Source: Mallotus nudiflorus (taxonomy: Eukaryota > Streptophyta > Magnoliopsida > Malpighiales > Euphorbiaceae). From it: a stretch of 64,000 bases of DNA. Below the pieces are notes generated by a model. That model saw only the letters and a list, made by a program, of their open reading frames with translations, did not search any database and was not told the origin of the DNA. Numbering within the stretch: the first letter of the stretch is position 1; every line of letters starts with the position of its first letter. The stretch is from NCBI GenBank assembly GCA_947683625.1, contig CANTUR010000046.1, forward strand, positions 3,431,001-3,495,000, in the 5' to 3' direction. Shown here one piece after another: positions 23,246 to 34,339 of the stretch. The position numbers and the translations under genes were made by a program.

Positions 23246-23277
23246 CCTTAAATAGACAAGGGAGGGGGAGGCACGTG
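23246..23277 (-). promoter_or_regulatory. H: candidate promoter of the antisense PMD gene
   Basis: On the minus strand a TATA-like box TATTTAAGG (23,254-23,246) lies about 135 bases before the ATG, and a G-box CACGTG (23,272-23,277) about 20 bases further upstream. Spacing suits a plant class II promoter with a 5' UTR of about 100 bases. Confidence 0.45.
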
Positions 23278-23639
23278 ACCGTTCCCTCCACCCATGAACT
23301 TCCAGCCTCCATGTGCTCTTGTGTAATTGTACGCACACTCTGAGACTTTGCACACTTATTTCTTTGGTCCTAAACCTCCATTTGAATATAAGATATGCAC
23401 CAAACTCACATGAAAGTACACTGATGAGGACTAAATCTGTTTAAGGACATCGCATGCAGCCTCACCACTTTTAAAACCTTAGCACCTCCTGAAAGAAGAA
23501 AAATAGGGAAGAATCATCAAAATAATGTCTGTAACACAACAAGTAATGACATTATCATTATCGCATCATCACTGCATTGCATCATTACTACATCATAACT
23601 GTATCATCAATGGCCAAGACTAAAAGAAAAGGACATATT

Positions 23640-24170
23640 ACGTCAATCACAATGATCATAACAATCTATTTGCTTGACACCTAAAGAGGTTATAGTGGCA
23701 TGCTTCTATTTGCCTGACACCTTAAGAGGTTATGGTGGCATGATCCTATTCGCCTAACACCTAAAGAGGTTATAGTGGTAGTATTTGTCTTTTCACTTAA
23801 CGCCTAAAGAGGTTATAGTGGCAGTATTTATCTTTTCACTTAACACCTAAAGTGGTAGTATTTGTTTATTCACCTAACAGTGAAGGAGGTTATAGTGGCA
23901 TGATTTTGCTTGAGTGATACCTGAAGAGGTTATAGCAGTAGCATGTATCTATTCTCCTAACACCTGAAGAGGTTATAATGGCAGTACTTATCTTTTCACC
24001 TGACACCTGAAGAGGTTATAATGGTAGTATCTATTTGTTCGCCTAACATCAGAGGAGGTTATAGTGGGATTATTTTGCTCACCTGACACCCAAAGAGATT
24101 ATACTAGCATCATCTATTTATTCACCTAACACTTCAAGAGGTTATAGTGGCAGTATCCCTACAATCAAAT
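23640..24170 (+). repeat. H: minisatellite, 40-46 bp unit
   Basis: About a dozen diverged units built on CACCTAACACCTAAAGAGGTTATAGTGGCAGTATTT parts (core AAGAGGTTATAGTGGCA). It lies between the antisense gene's promoter and H's PPT, the region where Tat/Ogre 3' UTRs often carry tandem repeats. No frame is conserved. Confidence 0.8.
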
Positions 24171-24284
24171 CATAATGGCACATCACTCTGGTAAGTACCT
24201 CTCTCTTCAAAAAATGATTTTATACATCTTTGTATTTGCTTCACGTGTATTAACACTAGCATTAGGTGGCTATGCAACACATGT

Positions 24285-24299
24285 GAAGTAGGGGGCAAC
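24285..24299 (+). other. H: polypurine tract
   Basis: GAAGTAGGGGGCAAC directly before TGTCATACC, the LTR start. Close to F's PPT in form. Confidence 0.75.
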
Positions 24300-26190
24300 T
24301 GTCATACCTCAAATTTGACTGTCCCTAAAAAAGTCCAATGATGAAATGAACCTCTGAGATGACTAGAGTCTACTCGTTCATAACACCTCTGAAGTGTGCA
24401 ACCTTAAAAACCTAACTAACCCCACTATTGTGCAAAATTGATCACTGAGTCATTAAGTTGTTCTTTGACCTTATGAAATTTGAATTATTGAAACAATGAG
24501 AAGCTTCTTTTAAGAATTCCTTTCTCAAAACACTAAGCTTATTAAACCAATATACATTTTTGTTAGAATGGGACATAATTTCGTGAAAAAATGGAAATTA
24601 ATTTTGACAAAATAGACTTTGGAAACACATCTAGAAGGTTCCAAAACCTCATAAAGTGGTCCTAGAATGGTCTAAGACAACCCAACGATTATCACGTATC
24701 GCTTAGAAGTGCACGTATACACTCATAGGTGTCACACACTAAAATCAAGGCTGAATTTGATAAAATGGACTTAAAAAATGCATCTAGAAGTCCTAAAAAC
24801 CTTAGGAACCAACCTTAGAAAAACCCGTGTAAGCCCCGGTTGGAGTGCATAACATGCGAAAGAGTGTGTGAGCACACGCATGCATGTGTGACCATGCTCC
24901 AACATGTGGCCAAGCGCTCAGTGCATAACCATGCACACTTCATGTTGCCATGCACTTTATCTTAGGGACGCGTGCATGGCCATGACTATACCCCATACTC
25001 AACACAATTTTCACTGTAAATAGACACCTCCATAGCCCATTTTAAGGGGGGAGCAATTGGAAATACACACACACTCAAAAATTGAAGATGCTGGAAACCC
25101 ATTTCTAGATAGTTTTTGCTCTCCCACTACCTTTCTCTTAGGTGATTAGATCTCTTTTCCACCAAACCAAGCCTCATCTTTGTCAAACCACACTTCAAAG
25201 GTATACAAAGTAGTATCATTCTATTATCATTTTGAACCTCTTAATGAGAAAAGCTTGATAATCCCTTGAAGCTAAAGCTTCGAAACATATACAAGCTTAG
25301 TCGAGTCTGAGGACCACACAGTCATTTTGGCGTGTTTATTTAATCACATTGCATTTTATTTTATTATCACCAGCATTTGGGAATATTATTGTGCTTGTAT
25401 GATGAGACTAGAAATTTTGCATGCTATATGAATAATCTATGCATTATTATGCTTGTTTCATATCATCATTCTACATCCTCTAGTTCCAAAACATGAAATT
25501 ACATCGTAAATATCAATAATGTGAAAAGTTCATATCCTGAAATAGAGTCATCATGTTTTTGGTCTAGTAATGACATCATATCATTATAGCATAAATAATC
25601 ACTGTGAACATACATGATCATTAACATTTTTCTTACTCTTTCAAGTGATTAAGTGTCCATTGGTTATCTCATTGTTCATATGATTGAGCAAGCTGTGTGA
25701 ATGGCCATATTTACCTTGCAAATTCATCATATCTAAATTAGATTTTCTTTTCTACAATCTATTTTTGCTTTTATATGTATTTTATTAGAAAAATGATGTA
25801 ATAGTAATATCTTCAGCTTTATTATCTTCCACTATTTTATGAACTATATGAATGCTATATAGATTGTCATTACCGAAACTAGGGTGTTATGATAGCTATA
25901 CATCAAACATTGTATAATGAGAAATAGTAAAAAAAGTAGATGCAATCCCTCGAACTTGGAAATCTCTCCTGGGGCCAATACTTGTTGAGTGACCTGATAT
26001 TGTCCCTTTCTTTTCCCAATTTTCAAAAAATTGGGTGGCAACTCCACAAAATCAAAAAAGCATCTCATCTCTCCTAAGACAAATAATTTTTCCCTATTTG
26101 ATAAAGTTGCCATGTCCCTCAAAAATAAAATGAAAAGACCCTTACAAAACCAATTCGCCTTAAAATCAAAAATAAGAAACAAGTCATTCA
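24300..26190 (+). repeat. H: 3' LTR
   Basis: Begins TGTCATACCTCAAATTTG right after the PPT; this start is typical of Tat/Ogre LTRs. The 3' edge is placed at 26,190 because the following bases resume the reverse transcriptase of G in frame on the minus strand. An alternative end is 25,894 (GGTGTTATGATA mirrors the start), which would leave 25,895-26,190 unexplained. CATGCA-rich repeats occur at 24,850-24,990. Confidence 0.65.
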
Positions 26191-26480
26191 CACTACTCTC
26201 GTAAGAATTAATTTTGCCTCATCATTTTCTACTATAGTCATCCTAACATTTTAGGTATACATTGTGTAGGACTAACCCATGAACTATCTAAAATAGGATA
26301 AATAATTTCTGCATCTACAAGATTAGAAATTTCTTTCTTAATAACTTCTTGCATATTAGGATTTAATCTTCTTTGTCTTTCTATTGCAGTCTTATAATTA
26401 TCTTCCATTAATATTTTATGCATCTAATATAATAGACTAATCCCTTTAATATTCATAATTTTCCATTCTATGGCTTTTAT
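26191..26480 (-). pseudogene. G: reverse transcriptase N-terminus (fragment)
   Basis: Reverse transcriptase copies element RNA into DNA. Minus-strand segments MHKILMEDNYKT (about 26,423), RQRRLNPNMQEVIKKE and SSWVSPTQCIPK match the entry to Athila RT. A frameshift near 26,240 is followed by MTIVENDEAKL in another frame. The segment ends at 26,191 against H's LTR, before any catalytic motif. Confidence 0.7.
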
Positions 26481-27570
26481 CCTTTTTTTTTAACAACTCT
26501 ATTAATACTTCCTCTTTGTCCTCAGTAAGTTTTGATGAAATAATTACTAGTAATGTTTCATTCTCATCTAGAAATGTATATCTTAAATGTGAAGGTAATG
26601 GTTTTAAATCCAAACTAGGTGGTTTTACTATTGAAGGTGGTGTAGGTTCAATATTTTTAGGTAATGCATGATGAATAAATTATTCTTTTTGCTAAAAAGA
26701 TTTATCAATTTCATAAGAATTAACATGCAAAAACTTCTCAATATCTTCCAATTCACATGATTTTATCAACCTCCATCATTGGACTTCATCAACATTATCA
26801 TCAATCACATCAACTCTCATGCAATTATTAAAGTTAGAAGGGTGTTTCATACCTTCATATATATTGAACTTATAGCTATCTTCAACAACTCTTAATGTAA
26901 GAGTTACTTTATAAACATCTATTATAGTTTTAGCAATACATATGAAAAGCATACCTAATATTATAGGTACCTCTTCATCTTCTTCAAAATCAAGTACCAC
27001 AAAATCATCAAGAAAGATAAATTTTCCTACTTTGACCATGAGGCTTCTTAATAGTTCTTTTTGTAAGTTGTAAACATATGTTTGTTGCTTTTAGCTCTCC
27101 TAGTCCAAGTTTCCTGTAAATAGACAAAGGCATTAATTTAATAAAAGTACTTAAATCACAAAGAGCTTTTCGAAATTCTAAATTACCAATAAAACAAAGT
27201 ATAGTAAAACTCCCTAAATGCTTCCTTTTAAGTGGTAGCTTATTTGAGATAATAGCACCATACTCCTTACTAATGTAATAGTCTCAAATTCTTTTAGCTT
27301 TTTTTTTTTTTGCTAAAAATGAGCTCTTTTAAGAATTTAGCATATTTTAGCATTTGTGCAATTGGTTCCACTAATGGAATGTTGATATGCAATTTTTGAA
27401 CATCATTAGAAATTTTGCAAATTGTTGATCATGCTCTTACTTTTTTAGCTTGTGTGGAAATGGTGCAGGTGGTTCGTATGGTTTAATTTCTACTTTTCCT
27501 CCTCTGCCTCTTTTCATTGTTGAATTTTAACTTCTTCTACTTCTCTTTCTATAACCTCTTCCATTTGTGT
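26480..27570 (-). pseudogene. G: protease region
   Basis: The open piece 26,776-27,039 (MVKVGKFIFLDDFVVLDFEEDEE then PIILGMLF) is the C-terminal half of an Athila protease. A PFPHKLKK block and DQQFAKFLMMFKN at about 27,400-27,470 mark the segment before protease. The active-site DxGA motif is not clear because the 27,060-27,250 frame is broken. Confidence 0.6.
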
Positions 27571-27579
27571 GTTCACATT

Positions 27580-29095
27580 TTGCTTTGGTGGTTGTAATTC
27601 AGTTCCACTTCTAAAAAATGATAGCTTTTATATGCTCCTTAGGATTCTTCATTGCATTGATAGGAAGAGTCCCTTAATTCCTTATTGATAATGAATTTGC
27701 CAATTACCCTTCTTAAACTTCCATATTATAGTAGAAGATGAATGATTTTTAAACATAAGCTAAGTATCTTGGTAAAATTGTTAAAATTTTCCATTAAGTC
27801 TTTTTATAACTTCATTTTGCTGATTCATTTTTACAGTTACCAACTCCATAAATTTCTCCATTTTGCTTACCAAAGAAGATATAAAAGATGATGAACCTTT
27901 ATCTTATTGATGTTGTTGCACATTTGTACCTCTAAACTGTGGTGGTGCTTGTGATCTCCACTAATTATTATTGTTACTCAATGAAAAGTTTGGATGATTT
28001 CTCTAACTTGGACTATAAGTATTTCCAAACATCTACTTCTCTTGTTGCCCTTTATTGAAAATCACATAATTCACATTCTCTATAGTTGAATTTTATATAA
28101 GCTGACATTTAATAGTAGGATGTCCCCCATGAAAATTCACATGTTGATGATGAAATCATATTTAGTCCCATCTTGTCCATTCACTTAGTCGATGAATCTA
28201 ACTTTGCATTCATCTTTGTTAATCCATTTATCTCAATTGCTCCCCCTTTTCTAGGTATAACTATCTCATTAGCCCATAGACTCTATATTTTTGCCATCTT
28301 TTCAAATAATTCTAAATCATCTTCAGGTGTTTTAAACATAATTATACCTCTATGAGTTGCATCTATATTGACTTGAACTATAATAACCCTTATAGAAAGA
28401 TTGAGCCAAATCCCAAGTAGGTATAAATATTATGGACATTACCTCTACAAATCCTTAAATCTATCCTAGCATTCATAAAAGCTTTAATCTTCTCACTAAT
28501 AGAAAGAATTATTCTCATTCCTTATCTTCAAAAATTTAGCAGGTGCAAAATATTTGTTGAAGAATGTAATATATAGTTCTTGCCAAGTATTGATAAAATT
28601 AGGAGGCAAACTTATGAACCATATCTTTTCCCTATCTGTGAGTGAAAAAGGAAAGAGAATCAACCTCATTGCTTCTAGTTACACTTTATTCATTCTAAAT
28701 GTAGAACAATACTCCAATAATCTAGTCATATGCCGAATATAATCTTCCTGTGATAACCCACTAAATTGAGAATTATGGATCATCTGAATCATAACTGGCT
28801 TGATTTCAAAGTTGTTAGCTACCATAGCAGGTCTGACAATAGGATTTTGATCTTCTTGTAAATGTGGACTCACAAAGTCCTGCATAGTTCTCTGCACATT
28901 TGGTCCATTTTGATTTTTTAGTTAACGAGCAGGTGGATCTTGCCCATTAACCCCTTTATTTTCAACTCTACCATTCTCTACTTTGTTCATCCTATCTCTT
29001 TATTTTCTAAGTCTCTTGTCAAGCATTGTTTCAATTTTTGAATTAATTGGAATTTGAATTTCACCCCTTTTTCTTGTACTTATTGATGAATGCAT
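27580..29095 (-). pseudogene. G: gag
   Basis: Start at the ATG at 29,095 (MHSSISTRKRGEIQ), about 130 bases after the primer site. The capsid core is seen at 28,679-28,897 (NFEIKPVMIQMI, GLSQEDYIRHMTRLLEYC) and continues in another frame with LFPFSLTDREKIWF (about 28,640) and ELYITFFNKYFAP. The later gag is heavily mutated to about 27,600. Confidence 0.7.
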
Positions 29096-29230
29096 ACACT
29101 TAAAAGAGTGCCTGAAAATCAAACAAAGAAGACAATAAAAAATTTATTTTCAAAACTAAGAAAAAATAAAAATAAAAATAAAATGTCTAAATCAAACAAT
29201 ATTAATTTATTCTCTATATTAAATATTTTA

Positions 29231-29248
29231 TCTCCGGTAACGGTGCCA
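29231..29248 (-). other. G: primer binding site (tRNA-Asp type)
   Basis: Minus strand TGGCACCGTTACCGGAGA, three changes from the Athila tRNA-Asp site. Confidence 0.75.
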
Positions 29249-29261
29249 AAAACTTCATAGG

Positions 29262-30658
29262 TGAACTCCGCAAGTGCATATAATCATATAAGTAGTAATA
29301 AAAGAGATATCATTCCCATAAGGATAGTGTTAATTATAGAGCTACTTTTAATATTTTGCTTGTCTAGACTATTGATAATTTCAATGAGAGAAACTAGTAA
29401 ATTAAATCTAAAACAATATAAAATTTTGTTACGAAACCTATATGATTAAAGATGTTAGGGTTTAAATCCCCCAACTCAATTTTTATTCAAAAGATAATAA
29501 ACTCTTGATTATTTTGAATAACATTTCATTTCCAAACATCTTTAATATTATGAGGTCTCTCTCAAGTACTTTCACAATTAATTAAATATAAAAATTACTC
29601 AATTAACTAATCATAACCAATTTATTCTGGCAATCTTCTATGGAATATTAATATTGAAGTGTCTCTTGACTAAGTCAATTTAAATTAATAGACTGCTATT
29701 GCTTTTCCTGCTAGAATTAATATCTTGATCTAATTATAGTTTCTAATTCAATTCCAAGGGTAGTTAAGCCAATGAAAAGCATTAAGTCCAAAAACTCTCA
29801 TGCAATGCATATTCTTTTATTTAGAATTTATTTAATTACGTTCATGTTGAGCCAGGTTCTTTAAAACCCTAACTAACCTATTTAGTTACTCATAGAAATT
29901 AGAGAATAACAATAAGAGATGAAGAATAAGAACATATTCATAATTAAAAAAATAAAGAAAGAGTAAGAGAATAAAAGAAGAAAAACTATTTTTATTTAGC
30001 TTGCTCAATGTTGTCTTGAATCACTAACTCTTATTCTTCAATCCAATGGCTTGAGTTGAAAATTGAAATTATAACTAAGGTAAAATAATTCTTATGTAAT
30101 AAAAATAAAAGAGTGTTATTCTATGAAGTAGCAGCCTCTTCTAATGTATATCTCTGAAAAATAAAACTTATATATTTATATTGTTTTCCAAAAAACCCTA
30201 AAGAAAACTTTCTAAAATAGCATATCCAATGGACACGGTTGTGTTTGCATTATGACACGGCTGTGTCATATGAAATTTCTTCGAAGTGTAGCCCTATATC
30301 ACAGCTATGTCAGAATAGTTTTAGTAGTTTTTCAATTTTTAAACTAGACATGGTTGTGTCGCTTCTCAGCTTCCAAATTCTTTGCTCTCTTACCCTTTTC
30401 TATGGCCAAATTTTCTTATAGCTTTACACTCTCATTGCTTTAATTCAAATTAGATTCCACACTTAAGTAACTTATAAAATTCAATACAAAAATGTATAAA
30501 AAGTAATTAAAAATGCATAAACTGAAAAAAACTACTATTATTCTAACTTCTAATGCATTTTATACATAAAATATTCTTTTAAATAATACAAACTTATGAT
30601 TATAACAATGAAATGGAATTATTGAGTGCTAAAAGTATATCAATTTTAGCATTTATCA
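29262..30658 (-). repeat. G: 5' LTR
   Basis: About 1.4 kb; on the minus strand starts TGATAAATGC. The inner edge is uncertain by a few bases. At 30,230-30,365 it holds four copies of an ACACGGCTGTGTC-like quasi-palindrome. Confidence 0.65.
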
Positions 30659-30689
30659 ACAAATACCCAAAATTCATTATACAATGCAT

Positions 30690-32128
30690 CATCAACATTT
30701 TTTTATTCAATTTGAGAGAAGAATACCAAATTAGAAATAGATTTAAAATGAAATATAGTAGTTACCCCATTTGAAGTATCACCAACAATGAGATGTGTAG
30801 TATGATCTTCCATGAACTGCCAATCTCTAAGTAGCTCTTCCTATAAAGTAAGTTGACGAACATCTCCTTGCTCTTCCTTGCTTGGAGCTTCTAGTTCCAT
30901 GAGTTTCATAGCATCATTTCCTTAAAAAATTCATCTCCAAAATGTCATTTACAATATCATCAACACAATTAAGTTCATTTGTTAGATCAAGTGGGTTAGA
31001 TTTATGAAATACTATATGCATGGACTTCATTACTATTAAAGCTTTTCTATTGAACACTCTATAAGCTTTGCTTAAAGTGGAATACCCTAGGAAAATTCCT
31101 TCATCGACTTTAGAATCAAAATTCCCAAGGTTATCCTTGGTGTTCAATATGAAGCATTTACACCCAGCTACCCTTAGATATGAGATATTGGGTTTTCTAT
31201 TATTTTAAAGCTCATAAAATTTTTGGTTTAAAATGGCCTTTTGGAAACTTAATTTGCAATATAACAAATGGTATTGACTACTTCCACTCTAAAATATAGT
31301 TGCAAGCTATGTTCATAGAGCATTGCTCTAACCATCTCTATTAAAGTTCTATTCTTTCTTTCTAGAACTCTATTTTGTTGAGGATTTATAGGAGAAGAAT
31401 AGTTATAAAAAATTTCATTTTCAACCTAATAGTTTTTAAAAATTCATTTTCAAGTTCAGTTCCATGATCACTTATAATAGAATAAATATAAAAACCTTTT
31501 TTCCTTTTGAACTTTTATCGTAAAACTTTAAAAAACTTTAAAAGCATCATTGTTATTAGCTCAGAAACACACCTAAGTAAATCTAGAGTATTATCAACAA
31601 GCACAAGTGCATAATGCATTCCACTTAAGCTAATAACTTTAGTAAGTCAAAATAAATCCATGTGAATTAATTATAAAGATCTAAAGGTGTACACTTTATT
31701 TTTGAGTTTAAAAGATGACTTAGTTTGCTTTCCCTTTTGATAAGCATCATAAGTCTTGTACTTTGTGAACTTGAGTTTAGGTAACTTATCCAAAAGTTCA
31801 ATTTTACTAAGATCATCTATAAGCTTAAAATGTGCATATCCTAACATCCTACCAAGTCCATATGTCATAGGATAATAACATTAGACATTTAACATCTTTA
31901 TTTCACCTCTAAAGATTACTTTGTCATATTTTAAACTACTGACAAAGCAATTCTTAGGGTAGAAGGTGACTTTGTTTCGCATATCACAAAGTTGACTAAT
32001 ACTTAGTGAATTATCCTTCAAACTATCAACCAATAAACCATGATAAATAAACAATGTTTGAGTGTTATAATCTTACAAATTCCAACCATCTTCCCTTTTA
32101 CATTTTGACTAAAGGTGACATTTCCTCC
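30690..32128 (-). pseudogene. SIRE copia: pre-integrase and integrase region
   Basis: From 32,128 leftwards: NVTFSQNVKGKMVGICK (end of protease/start of pre-integrase), then LGYAHFKLIDDLSKIELLDK and YDAYQKGKQTKSSFK (31,671-31,868; zinc-binding region, with CxxC partly lost). A broken catalytic core follows. The C-terminal FDSKVDEGIFLGYSTLSKAY (about 31,115-31,050) is the typical copia GYS block. Stops and frameshifts occur throughout 31,150-31,670. Confidence 0.75.
32124..32128. repeat. Target-site duplication, left copy (CCTCC)
   Basis: CCTCC ends the left copia piece and is repeated at 52,395-52,399 at the start of the right piece. Deleting the 20.3-kb block and one copy restores the copia frame. 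Because element D's own sequence here is probably CCTCAAG, two bases of the left joint could belong to either side. Confidence 0.75.
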
Positions 32129-33120
32129 TCAAGATCAATGGAGTGACTGATGATGTCGTAAGTCTTAGACTTTTCCCATTTTTGATCAAGGATAAAGCAC
32201 AACTTTGGCTTGCTAGTTTGCCAAGTGAATCAATAATAACATGGGACCAATTAAAGCAAACATTTCTTTATAAATATTTTCCACCATACAAGACTGCCAA
32301 GTTTCATAATGAGATCACAATTTTCAAGCAAAATGGAAGTGAGACAATCTATGCAGCTTGGGAGACATTAAAGGAACTTCAAAGGCAATGCCCACACTAT
32401 GGCTTGCCAGATTGGATAATCCCTCAAATTTTCTATAATGGGATGATAGATGAGAAAAAGAACATTATGAATGTAGCTTTAGGTGGAAAATGGATGGATA
32501 AAATAGCTAAGGAAGCTATTATTATGCTTAAAGAACTTACATCTGAAAGGTACATTGGAGATGAAACAACAATGGCAAAAGCAAAAAGAGTTTTGGAGTT
32601 TGACACCATCAACTTATTGAATGTACAGGTAGATGCTCTTACCAAGATGGTAAATAAAACTCAAATTTAATTTTGTAGAAAGTACTAATGTTTTTTATGA
32701 GTTTTATAGAGGATCTCATTCATATTCTCAATGTAATATGAGTACTAATGAGGATGTGTGTTATGTACAAAGAGCTTTCAAACAAAGAATAGTGCTAAAC
32801 TCCAACTCTTATAACCCTCAATGGAGAAATCACCTCGAATTTTCATAGTCAAATCCATCCTCTCAATTAAACCCACCATTTAACCCAAACCCTAAACCAC
32901 AATAACCACTTGGATTTCCCATGAAACAACAAGCTTTCAACCCTCCACAACCCAAATCCAACCTTAAAACCCTTATGGAGCAATTCATAAACTAACAAAA
33001 GACTATTAACAAACAAAGTAAGGAGCATTTGAAGTAAATTAACTCCAAACTTGAACAACTTGCCACTCATAACCAGATCTTTAAAAGCCAAATTGCTCAA
33101 TAAGCCTCTTTATTCAACTC
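32129..33120 (+). pseudogene. D: gag, 5'-truncated
   Basis: Starts mid-gag (TCAAGATCAATGGAGTG), equivalent to C at about 44,090. The open piece 32,143-32,670 covers the capsid core (LRLFPFLIKDKAQLWL, FYNGMIDEKKNI, GGKWMDKIAK). An extra base near 32,667 shifts the frame. The zinc knuckle follows as YEFYRGSHSYSQC, with both first cysteines replaced by Tyr, so zinc binding is lost. The Pro/Asn-rich gag tail runs to about 32,995. Confidence 0.8.
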
Positions 33121-33169
33121 TAAACCTTTGGGAAAGCTACCAAGCCAACTAGAGTTTGCATTCAAAGAG

Positions 33170-34290
33170 ACTTGCCAAGTAATCACTTTAAAAGTGGTAA
33201 GGAAGTAAAAAATGTTGCTAATAAGAATAAAAGAGTGGTTGAGGGTGATGAAGAAGTAAACATTGAAGCTAGTAAGGGGAATAATTATGAGGTTATTGGT
33301 AGTAAGGATAATGTTAAGGGTACAAATAAGTGTAAAAAAGGAGATGCCATACCATGTAAGGAAGATGAACTTAAGGTAGATTTTAAAACACTTCCCTTCC
33401 CTCAAAGGTTCATTAGACATAGCTTAGATAAGAAATTTGGAAAATTCCTTAATTACCTTAAGGAAATCATCATTATCGCACCATTTATGGAAGCCATTAG
33501 AGACATGACAGCATGGAGTAAGTTTTTGAAGGATATCATTAGCCATAAGAGCAAGCCTAAAGATTGTGGGTTAGTTTCTCTTATTAAAGCATCTAAAGAT
33601 ATATACTCTAAATCTCCACCAAAGTTTAAGGATCCTAGTTGTTTCACTATTCCTTGTGTCATTAGTGATACTCGCTTTGATAAAGCTTTATGTGACATTA
33701 GTGCAAGTGTTAGTCTTATGCCCTACTCCATCTATCAAAGGCTTAATATATGAGAGCTTAAGCCCTTAAATATATGTATTTTCATAAGAAACAAATCTAT
33801 AGCTTATCCACTTGGCATTATTGAAAATGTGCCAACTAAGGTGGGCAAATTTGTTATACCAACATATTTTTTTATCTTAGAAATGGAGGAGGATTTTGAA
33901 ATCTCAATCTTGCTTGGGAGACTATTTTTAAGGATGGTGGGTGTAATCATTGACATGAAGAGAGGCAAGATTACATTAAAGGTGAATAATGAGTATATGG
34001 ATATTGATGTATTCAAAATCATAAAGTCAACACCTATGGAAGTGGCAAGTAGAATTAACCCAATTAACATCATAGATGAATGCATTGATGAAGTGATAAA
34101 TGAATGTCTAAGCCAAGACTCTATTGAACCATACATCATACAAGAAGCTAGTGTGACATCCTTAGAGTAAACTCTATACCTTCCTCCTCACAGAACTTTA
34201 AGATTTGAATCTTTAAGAAAGGATGATGATCCAAAGTTTACTTTTAACGTGAAGAAGGAAAGCTAGATCTCAAGCCTTTACCATCAAATC
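33170..34290 (+). pseudogene. D: protease region
   Basis: The open frame 33,172-33,753 has a charged linker, LPFPQRFIR (about 33,390), KDPSCFTIPCVI (about 33,630) and the active site C-D-I-S-A-S (33,691-33,708). The usual Gly after Asp-Ile is Ser, so activity is doubtful. After a stop (33,751) the C-terminal half is open at 33,829-34,170 (NVPTKVGKFVIP, ISILLGRLF, flap and dimer strands). Confidence 0.8.
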
Positions 34291-34339
34291 TAAGATATAC
34301 ATTTCTTGACCCTAGCTTTAAATTTCTATTTATTCTGAA

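Larger units (their letters stand above)
3645..26190 (+). mobile_element. Element H: Tat/Ogre LTR retrotransposon, discontinuous
   Basis: Inferred host element made of three pieces: 3,645-6,120 (additional RNase H, integrase, post-integrase), 19,210-21,046 and 22,613-26,190 (antisense PMD gene, minisatellite, PPT, 3' LTR). The gaps are filled by F and a solo LTR; A covers its left continuation. Two facts join the pieces: the antisense PMD gene lies right of F while a splice-like terminal exon on the same strand lies left of F, and the order integrase, antisense extra gene, PPT, LTR is the known Tat layout. It ends inside the reverse transcriptase of G. H's 5' LTR, gag, protease and RT are not in the window. 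Confidence 0.65.
26191..30658 (-). mobile_element. Element G: Athila-lineage LTR retrotransposon, 5' part
   Basis: Minus-strand order: LTR (30,658 to 29,262), primer site, gag, protease, start of reverse transcriptase; the rest is displaced by H. It is more diverged from A-D than those are from each other. Its outer end abuts SIRE copia integrase-side sequence, so G sits inside the copia element. The right-hand 5-mer is ACAAA (30,659-30,663). Confidence 0.75.

Noticed and set aside
23640..24170. CRISPR-like regular repeats
   Set aside because: Units are contiguous and diverged with no unique spacers, and the DNA is a plant genome.
25844..26191. 115-codon minus-strand frame ending in H's LTR
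   Set aside because: Lies across the LTR end and contains the primer-site-like GTGGCAACTCCAC; no domain recognised.
32433..32645. Minus-strand frames opposite D's gag and protease (also 33,097-33,420 and 33,804-34,139)
   Set aside because: Shadows of well-supported plus-strand retroelement coding; no independent motifs.
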